A DNA stretch of 5,945 bases, from NCBI GenBank assembly GCA_002367285.1, contig DFBF01000149.1:1-5945 (forward strand), in the 5' to 3' direction. Both the position numbers and the translations under genes were made by a program. Shown piece by piece: positions 1-4,469 of this stretch. The notes beneath the pieces were generated by a model, which searched no databases, was not told the DNA's origin, and was given only the letters and a program-made list of their open reading frames with translations. Numbering within the stretch: position 1 is the first letter of the stretch; each line of letters starts with the position of its first letter. The stretch is from Rhodobacteraceae bacterium UBA3087. Its GTDB lineage: Bacteria > Pseudomonadota > Alphaproteobacteria > Rhodobacterales > Rhodobacteraceae.

Positions 1-1
1 C

Positions 2-595
2 TTACCCTTTCATCCGCGCGGTGATGGCCGCTGTGATCGACTTGGCGTCCGCCTTGGTGCCCAGAGCCGCAAGGATTTCCTTGGTGGCATCCTTGGCAAC
101 CGCCTTCACGCTGTCGACGGCACCGGTGCGGATTTCGGCGATTGCCGCTTCCGACTCGGTCGCCTTGGCAGCGATTTCAGCATCGGCCTTGGCCGCAGCC
201 ACGTCCACTTCAGCCTGAATTTCGGCTTTCGCTTCGGCAACGATCTTGTTGGCTTCCGAACGGGCATCGGCGAGGGCCTGGTTATAGGCTTCCTCGGCTT
301 TGATCGCCTGTTGCTTCAGCTCTTCGGCAGCCGCGACGTCATTCGTGATGGTGGACTGGCGCTCGGCCAGAACCGCCTCGATGCGCGGCAGCGCAATCTT
401 GGTCAGCACGAAGTAGATGACGACCAGCGTTACGACAAGCCAGAAGATCTGGTTCCCGAACGTCGAGAAATCCAGCTGCGGCATGCCAGTGCTTTCTGCG
501 TGACCGGCGGCATCATGTGCCATGTCGGTCGCAGCGTGACCGGCATCAGCCGCAGTTTGCGCGGCGTCCGTGGTCTCATGCGTAGTGTTTGACAT
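2..595 (-). CDS. atpF2: F0F1 ATP synthase subunit b' (F0 peripheral stalk)
   Basis: This is the b' subunit, also called atpF', atpX or atpG. It pairs with subunit b to form the peripheral stalk that holds the F1 head against the turning c-ring. The 197-residue protein has three parts: an Ala/His/Asp-rich N-terminal extension (residues 1-37), one membrane helix (about 48-66, beginning in FGNQIFWLVV) and a long Ala/Glu/Lys-rich coiled coil (about 70-175). The MPQLDFSTFGNQIFW entry to the helix is typical of alphaproteobacterial b' proteins and separates it from b. The start is ATG at 595-593, with AGGAG six bases upstream; the TAA stop is at 2-4, so the gene is complete. It is the last visible gene of the F0 operon, and the b gene is expected next, outside the window. 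The call of b' rather than b rests on motif style and gene order. Confidence 0.93.
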   Translation of the reverse strand: MSNTTHETTDAAQTAADAGHAATDMAHDAAGHAESTGMPQLDFSTFGNQIFWLVVTLVVIYFVLTKIALPRIEAVLAERQSTITNDVAAAEELKQQAIKAEEAYNQALADARSEANKIVAEAKAEIQAEVDVAAAKADAEIAAKATESEAAIAEIRTGAVDSVKAVAKDATKEILAALGTKADAKSITAAITARMKG

Positions 596-622
596 CCTAT
601 TCTCCTAGAACCTGTTCAGAAC

Positions 623-644
623 GGACAGGCCGCAAGGCCTGCCC
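623..644 (-). promoter_or_regulatory. Intercistronic hairpin between atpE and atpF'
   Basis: In the minus-strand transcript two 9-base arms (636-644 and 623-631) pair fully around a 4-base UUGC loop, with one G-U wobble. The hairpin starts 25 bases past the atpE stop and is not followed by a U-run, so it is not a standard intrinsic terminator. A plausible role is to protect the 3' end of an atpE message or to cause partial attenuation, so that subunit c is made in excess. The structure is seen in the sequence; the role is inferred. Confidence 0.55.
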
Positions 645-668
645 TTTCGTAAGGATGGTTCAGAAGTC

Positions 669-908
669 TTAGACGGCGAACATCAGCAGCAGAGCGACCA
701 GGAACGAGAAGATGCCCAGGGCTTCTGCAAACGCGATACCGATGAACAGGGTCGCGGTCTGACCGGCGGCTGCCGACGGGTTGCGCAGGGCACCCGACAG
801 GAAGTTGCCGGCAACGTGGCCAACACCGATGGCGGCGGCGCCAGACCCGATGGCGGCCAGACCGGCGCCGATGAATTTACCCAAAGCTGCTGCTGCGACG
901 AGTTCCAT
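669..908 (-). CDS. atpE: F0F1 ATP synthase subunit c (proton-carrying ring)
   Basis: Subunit c forms the membrane rotor ring; each copy carries one proton per turn on a buried carboxylate. The 79-residue protein is a helical hairpin. Helix 1 (about 8-36) is Gly/Ala-rich and holds the close-packing run GAGLAAIGSGAAAIGVG. The cytoplasmic loop carries the conserved RNP (42-44) that contacts F1. Helix 2 (about 51-76) contains the proton-binding Glu62 in GIAFAEALGIF. Glu at this site with no Na+-type ligand pattern fits a proton-driven enzyme. The ATG at 908-906 is preceded by AAGGAG (916-921) seven bases upstream, the best ribosome site in this operon, which suits the high copy number of c. The gene lies 54 bases after atpB and 73 bases before the b' gene, and the second gap contains a hairpin. 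Confidence 0.97.
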   Translation of the reverse strand: MELVAAAALGKFIGAGLAAIGSGAAAIGVGHVAGNFLSGALRNPSAAAGQTATLFIGIAFAEALGIFSFLVALLLMFAV

Positions 909-962
909 GATGTTTCTCCTTACGTGGAATGCGTTGAATTCGGTTGTTAAGTTTGCACCCGC

Positions 963-1799
963 TTAGTGCGACGGGTGCAGCGCGTCTTTCAGATAGACGC
1001 ACGTCAGAATGGTGAACACATAGGCCTGGATGAAGGCGACCAGCACCTCCAGCGCATAGACCGCCGAGATCGCCAGGATGGGCAGGAAGCTGAACAGCCC
1101 CAGCGCACCGGCAAAACCCGCGAACACCTTGATAACGGCGTGACCGGCCATGACGTTGCCTGCCAGACGAATGGAATGGCTGACCGGGCGCACGAAGTAC
1201 GAGATCAGCTCGATCAGAGCCAGCACGGGGCGCAGCGCCATCGGTGCCGAAGACACCCAGAACAGGCCCAGAAAGCCTGCGCCGTTTTTGACAAAGCCCA
1301 GAATGGTCACAAAGAAGAACACAAGGCCGGCCAGAACCACCGTCACGGCGATATGGCTGGTGGGCGCAAAGCTCATCGGGATCAAGCCAAGAAAGTTGGC
1401 GAAGACGATGAACATGAACAGGGTCATGATGCCCGGAAAATACTTGATGGCGTCCTTGCCAGCCACATCTTCGACCATCTTATAGACGAAACCGTACGCC
1501 ATTTCGGCAACCGACTGACTGCGCGACGGCACGACGGCGCGACCGCGCGTGCCCAACACCATGACCAGGACGATCGCGACCACGGCCAGAGCCATCCACA
1601 GGGTTTCGTTGGTGGGGGTGAAGGTGCCCAGGCGCTCACCGCCAAACAGCGCCTTGATTTCGAACTGATCCATCGGGTGGATTGCCAGTCCGACATGCTC
1701 GGGTGCAAACAGCAGACCCGAAATCACAACCAATGCCAGCACCGCGAAGAATACGACCTTGGCGATCCCGCCGGTCTGGTTTGCGCTCTGTTCAGCCAC
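963..1799 (-). CDS. atpB: F0F1 ATP synthase subunit a (proton channel)
   Basis: Subunit a supplies the two proton half-channels beside the c-ring. From the GTG at 1799-1797 it is 278 residues long, normal for alphaproteobacteria. The essential arginine is Arg211 in SHSIRLAGNVMAGH (E. coli Arg210), and Gln258 in AFIQAY matches the polar residue of the last helix. Membrane helices can be seen at about 16-32, 67-84, 121-141, 149-170, 191-230 and 236-270. The frame stays open upstream to an ATG at 1871, which would add 24 basic residues (MAPRPTCRKNKPGR...) and overlap atpI by 71 bases. I reject that start, because the extension looks like out-of-frame atpI sequence. The GTG lies one base after the atpI stop and has AGAGGG (1808-1813) eight bases upstream. 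This spacing suggests translational coupling to atpI. Confidence 0.95.
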   Translation of the reverse strand: MAEQSANQTGGIAKVVFFAVLALVVISGLLFAPEHVGLAIHPMDQFEIKALFGGERLGTFTPTNETLWMALAVVAIVLVMVLGTRGRAVVPSRSQSVAEMAYGFVYKMVEDVAGKDAIKYFPGIMTLFMFIVFANFLGLIPMSFAPTSHIAVTVVLAGLVFFFVTILGFVKNGAGFLGLFWVSSAPMALRPVLALIELISYFVRPVSHSIRLAGNVMAGHAVIKVFAGFAGALGLFSFLPILAISAVYALEVLVAFIQAYVFTILTCVYLKDALHPSH

Positions 1800-1800
1800 G

Positions 1801-2133
1801 TTATTGTCCCTCTTCACCGTCCGCCGGGACCTGCCCGGCTTGTTTTTCCTGCATGTGGGTCGCGGTGCCAAGCATGACTTTCACGCCCGCAGCAAACCCC
1901 AGCAATATGAACAGCACCATGAATATCGGTTTCGTGCCAAAGAGGGCGTCGATCCCGTATCCGATGCCAAATCCGATCAACAGACCGGAAACAAGCTCGA
2001 TGACCATCTGCCAGGCCATGTTCGCCTGATTATAGCCTTCATCACCGGCGCTTTCCGCGACCTCTTCGCCCTTCAGCGCCCTTATGCGCTTATCCAAGGC
2101 CTCAAGACGCTTGGGATCGGGTTCATTGGACAT
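1801..2133 (-). CDS. atpI: AtpI/AtpZ-family ATP synthase accessory protein
   Basis: This is a small membrane protein encoded first in many F0 operons. In the family it is linked to c-ring assembly and Mg2+ handling, and it is not a structural subunit. The 110-residue product has a charged N-terminal segment (1-38, with heptad-like Leu and Lys/Arg/Glu). Two membrane helices follow, at about 42-63 and 68-87. The first ends in the Gly-rich GLLIGFGIGYGID, and the second carries LLGFAAGVKV. The tail is polar and acidic. The Gly-rich first helix, the following Asp and the place in front of atpB support the call. The start is ATG at 2133-2131, with only a weak GGGG Shine-Dalgarno nine bases upstream; TAA ends it at 1801. 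It should be the first gene of the transcript, because the region upstream is a divergent gap toward the ArsR gene. Confidence 0.9.
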   Translation of the reverse strand: MSNEPDPKRLEALDKRIRALKGEEVAESAGDEGYNQANMAWQMVIELVSGLLIGFGIGYGIDALFGTKPIFMVLFILLGFAAGVKVMLGTATHMQEKQAGQVPADGEEGQ

Positions 2134-2162
2134 GGGAATACACCCCGGTGACAGTTGGGGCC

Positions 2163-2191
2163 TTGCTAAGGTCCAATGGGGTATGAGTCAA
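2163..2191 (-). promoter_or_regulatory. Candidate sigma-70-type promoter of the F0 operon
   Basis: On the minus strand, TTGACT (2186-2191) lies 17 bases before TAGCAA (2163-2168). The -35 is good and the -10 is poor, a common pattern in GC-rich alphaproteobacteria. Transcription would start near 2156 and leave a leader of about 22 bases before atpI. A GANTC site (GAGTC on the plus strand, 2185-2189), the target of the CcrM methylase, overlaps the -35. This is inferred from sequence only. Confidence 0.4.
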
Positions 2192-2201
2192 CGGGGTTTG
2201 G

Positions 2202-2222
2202 CGCTAACAGTATGCCGCTAAC
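2202..2222 (+). repeat. Pair of 7-base direct repeats CGCTAAC
   Basis: CGCTAAC occurs at 2202-2208 and again at 2216-2222, 14 bases apart start to start. The pair lies just upstream of the candidate atpI -35. The position would suit an activator, but the repeat is short and could be chance. No known regulator is recognised. Confidence 0.3.
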
Positions 2223-2302
2223 GCATTGATTTCACGCCATTTCCCATATCACCCCGTGTCATACCCTGGCTCATGCGGGAAATTTGACTGATTTTGGCAT
2301 AT

Positions 2303-2318
2303 TCAACCATTTGGTTGA
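2303..2318 (+). promoter_or_regulatory. 16-base palindrome, likely operator of the ArsR-family regulator
   Basis: TCAACCA (2303-2309) and TGGTTGA (2312-2318) are perfect inverted repeats separated by TT. The centre is 40 bases upstream of the regulator's start codon. ArsR-family dimers bind such dyads and usually repress their own promoter. A possible -35, TTGACG (2315-2320), overlaps the right arm; 17 bases later comes a weak -10-like TAGGCC (2338-2343). Binding there would block RNA polymerase. The dyad is visible; the operator role is inferred. Confidence 0.6.
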
Positions 2319-2324
2319 CGAAAA

Positions 2325-2352
2325 ATGCCTGGCCACTTAGGCCATGAGGCAT
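2325..2352 (+). repeat. Imperfect dyad spanning the arsR start codon
   Basis: ATGCCTGGCC (2325-2334) can pair with GGCC (2340-2343) plus AGGCAT (2347-2352), with a 5-base loop and a 3-base bulge (2344-2346). The right arm includes the first two bases of the start codon at 2351. In an mRNA starting upstream this stem would hide the start. At the DNA level it may be a second protein site. Confidence 0.4.
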
Positions 2353-2674
2353 GGAACACCGTCTGGACCTTGTCTTTGCCGCCCTTGGCGACCCTACGCG
2401 CCGCGCCATCCTGACCATGTTGTTAGAGGATGATATGGCCGTCACTGACGTGGCCGAGCCGTTCGACATGTCGCTGGCCGCCGTGTCCAAACACCTGACC
2501 ATCCTGACCCGCGCGGGTCTGATCAGCCAAGAAAAACGTGGTCGGGTGAAATGGTGCAAACTGGAACCGGACGCGATGCGCGAGGGATCCGTCTGGATGC
2601 AAGGATTTGGCCAGTTCGAGCCGGTGAACCTGGACGATTTCGAACGGTTTCTGGCGGCCGAGCTGAGCGAATAG
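2351..2674 (+). CDS. ArsR-family winged-helix transcriptional regulator
   Basis: A 107-residue DNA-binding protein of the ArsR/SmtB superfamily. It opens with LDLVFAALGDPTRRAIL (residues 5-21), the signature of the branch often paired with SRPBCC/AHSA1-type proteins. The helix-turn-helix spans about 30-57, with recognition helix SLAAVSKHLTILTRAG (41-56). The wing follows at about 60-72 (EKRGRVKWCKLEP). It has one cysteine (Cys69, in the wing) and lacks the ELCVCDL-type metal site, so a classic arsenic or metal sensor is unlikely. An in-frame TGA at 2345-2347 lies one codon before the ATG and rules out a longer start. The ribosome site is weak (TTAGG nine bases upstream). It stands alone on the plus strand, with the atp operon diverging and lpdA converging. 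Ligand and targets cannot be read from the sequence; self-repression through the upstream palindrome is likely. Confidence 0.9.
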   Translation: MEHRLDLVFAALGDPTRRAILTMLLEDDMAVTDVAEPFDMSLAAVSKHLTILTRAGLISQEKRGRVKWCKLEPDAMREGSVWMQGFGQFEPVNLDDFERFLAAELSE

Positions 2675-2678
2675 CCCC

Positions 2679-2710
2679 AAAACGCAAAACGCGCCCCCGA
2701 AGGGACGCGC
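2679..2710 (-). terminator. Rho-independent terminator of the odhB-lpdA operon
   Basis: In the minus-strand transcript CGCGUCCC (2702-2709) pairs with GGGGCGCG (2690-2697) around a stable UUCG loop, with one U-G wobble. The stem is followed at once by UUUU, then GCG and a second UUUU (2679-2682). It lies 25 bases past the lpdA stop. Read on the plus strand the stem has no T-run, so it should act poorly as a terminator for the ArsR gene, whose stop is 15 bases away. Confidence 0.9.
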
Positions 2711-2734
2711 CTTGATCTCTCGCGATGATCTTTC

Positions 2735-4120
2735 TTACGAATGGATCGGCCCGTCGCCACAGGCCAGTGCGGCTTCGCGCACGGCCTCGGAGAACGTCGG
2801 GTGCGCATGACAGGTGCGCGCCAGATCTTCGGCAGATCCGCCAAATTCCATCAGCACACAGGCCTCGTGGATCAATTCACCCGCGGCCGGTCCCATGATA
2901 TGCACGCCCAACACGCGGTCGGTGGCCTTGTCGGCCAGGATTTTCACAAACCCTTCGCCCTGGAACACGGCCTTGGCGCGGCCATTGCCCATGAAGCTGA
3001 ACTTGCCGACCTTATAGGCGCGGCCTTCGGCTTTCAGCTGTTCTTCGGTCTGGCCAACGCTGGCAACCTCAGGCGCGGTATAGATCACGCCGGGGATCAC
3101 GTCATAGTTCACGTGGCCGGCCTGACCGGCAATGCTTTCCGCCGCCGCCATGCCTTCGTCTTCGGCCTTGTGGGCCAGCATCGGACCTTCGATCACGTCG
3201 CCGATTGCCCAGATGCCTGGCACCGAGGTTTTCCAGTGGTCGGTTGCGATTTGACCGCGGTCGGTCATAGCAACCCCAACGGCCTCCAACCCCAATCCGT
3301 CAACAAACGGGCGACGACCGGTGGCAACCAGCACCACATCGGCGTCGATCATGTCCTCGGCGTCGCTCTTGCGCAGTTTATAATGCACCTTGGCCTTGGT
3401 CTTGGTCGCGTCCACCTTTTGCACGGCGGCGCCCATGACAAACGTCAGGCCCTGCTTTTTCAACGCGCGCTGGAACGTCTTGGCCAGATCGCCATCCATG
3501 CCCGGTGTCACGGCGTCCAGGAATTCGACCACGGTAACCTCGGACCCCAAACGGGCATAGACCGAGCCCATTTCCAGGCCGATCACGCCAGCCCCGATGA
3601 CAACCATCTTCTTGGGGATCTTCGGCAATGACAGCGCCCCGGTCGAGGTCACGACAACCTTTTCGTCGACCTCTACACCCGGCAGGCTGGAGGGTTCTGA
3701 CCCAGACGCAATGACGATGTTCTTGGCGGTATGCACCTCGTCGCCCACCTGGACCTGACCGGCGGCGGGGATCGATCCCCAGCCCTTCAGCCAATCAACT
3801 TTGTTCTTCTTGAACAGAAACTCGATGCCCTTGGTGTTCTGACCAATGACGTCGTCCTTGTAGGCCAGCATCTGCTTCCAATCGACCGATTGGGTTTTGC
3901 CCTTCAGGCCCATCTTGGCAAAATTATGCTGGGCTTCGTGCAGCGAATGCGAGGCATGCAGCAGCGCCTTGGACGGGATGCAGCCCACGTTCAGACAGGT
4001 GCCGCCCAGGGTTTCGCGCCCTTCGACACAAGCAGTTTTCAGGCCCAACTGGGCGCACCTAATGGCGCACACATAGCCGCCCGGGCCGCCGCCGATGATG
4101 ATTACGTCATAGTCTGCCAT
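2735..4120 (-). CDS. lpdA: Dihydrolipoyl dehydrogenase, E3 component
   Basis: This FAD enzyme reoxidises the dihydrolipoyl groups of 2-oxoacid dehydrogenase complexes and passes electrons to NAD+. The 461 residues show the full class I order. First comes the FAD-binding GGGPGG (10-15), then the redox disulfide Cys42/Cys47 in GGTCLNVGCIPSK. The NAD-binding GAGVIG (176-181) follows, then ATGRRP (266-271) and the FAD-contacting AIGDV (305-309). Last is the dimerisation domain with the catalytic pair His440/Glu445 in HAHPTFSE. All key residues are intact and the length is normal. The ATG at 4120-4118 has GAGGA about eight bases upstream. It lies 24 bases after the small membrane-protein gene and is downstream of odhB, so it most likely serves the 2-oxoglutarate dehydrogenase complex. 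A shared role with pyruvate dehydrogenase cannot be excluded. A strong terminator follows. Confidence 0.97.
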   Translation of the reverse strand: MADYDVIIIGGGPGGYVCAIRCAQLGLKTACVEGRETLGGTCLNVGCIPSKALLHASHSLHEAQHNFAKMGLKGKTQSVDWKQMLAYKDDVIGQNTKGIEFLFKKNKVDWLKGWGSIPAAGQVQVGDEVHTAKNIVIASGSEPSSLPGVEVDEKVVVTSTGALSLPKIPKKMVVIGAGVIGLEMGSVYARLGSEVTVVEFLDAVTPGMDGDLAKTFQRALKKQGLTFVMGAAVQKVDATKTKAKVHYKLRKSDAEDMIDADVVLVATGRRPFVDGLGLEAVGVAMTDRGQIATDHWKTSVPGIWAIGDVIEGPMLAHKAEDEGMAAAESIAGQAGHVNYDVIPGVIYTAPEVASVGQTEEQLKAEGRAYKVGKFSFMGNGRAKAVFQGEGFVKILADKATDRVLGVHIMGPAAGELIHEACVLMEFGGSAEDLARTCHAHPTFSEAVREAALACGDGPIHS

Positions 4121-4144
4121 GGTGTGTTCCTCGCATTGGACCTG

Positions 4145-4450
4145 TCACTTCTCATCCAGCCCATCAATATCAATGAACCAAGTGGCAATCCACATTCCAA
4201 AAGTCCCCAGAAAACCGATTTGCCATACTTGCCAACCGCTTTCTGTCAATGGGAGCCTACCAAAGGTAGGAACGAAAATCCCCACAAAGAACATCACGAA
4301 GAAAACAGACCATACCATCACGAAAAGGTGCGATAGTGGATTTTCTGCGTAGGAGCTAAGTAGTTTATCACGCTCAACCTTTCTAAAAAGAATATCCCAA
4401 ATTGTCTTCACCATAACTGCAAGAACAATGCATGCAACAATCAAGACCAT
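4145..4450 (-). CDS. Small membrane protein of unknown function
   Basis: I do not recognise this family. From the ATG at 4450-4448 the product is 101 residues. A TTG at 4462-4460 would add four residues (MGSQ), and the ribosome signal does not settle the choice: GGGG lies six bases before the ATG, AAGG four bases before the TTG. Three hydrophobic helices are seen, at about 1-22, 43-64 and 73-91. A basic loop follows the first helix (FRKVERDK), and the third is Trp/Phe-rich; the tail is acidic (DIDGLDEK). No enzyme motif or signal-peptide cleavage site is visible. It sits between odhB and lpdA with gaps of 19 and 24 bases, so it should be co-transcribed. Its GC content is about 43% by hand count over 4141-4440, far below its neighbours, which suggests late acquisition. 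Intact frame and tight spacing favour a real gene. Confidence 0.72.
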   Translation of the reverse strand: MVLIVACIVLAVMVKTIWDILFRKVERDKLLSSYAENPLSHLFVMVWSVFFVMFFVGIFVPTFGRLPLTESGWQVWQIGFLGTFGMWIATWFIDIDGLDEK

Positions 4451-4469
4451 TTGAGACCCCAACCTGCCT

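Noticed and set aside
966..1877. Open frame of 303 codons on the plus strand opposite atpB
   Set aside because: It mirrors atpB and is rich in His, Arg, Gln and Asp, as expected for the reverse complement of membrane-protein codons. No domain is recognisable.
2179..2266. 8-base inverted repeat GGGTATGA (2179-2186) and TCATACCC (2259-2266) in the divergent region
   Set aside because: An 8-base match within about 217 bases is not unlikely by chance, and the arms are 72 bases apart with no other support.
2690..2709. The same hairpin as a bidirectional terminator also serving the ArsR gene
   Set aside because: On the plus strand the stem is followed by CCTTGATCTC with no T-run, so efficient intrinsic termination in that direction is not supported.
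2218..2844. Minus-strand open frame of 208 codons across the ArsR gene and intergenic region
   Set aside because: It runs through the ArsR gene, the terminator and the lpdA end, and the product has no family features. The ArsR frame on the other strand is clearly the coding one.
2741..3631. Plus-strand open frame of 296 codons opposite lpdA
   Set aside because: Antisense shadow of a gene with all catalytic motifs in place; the product is His/Gly-rich and unfamiliar.
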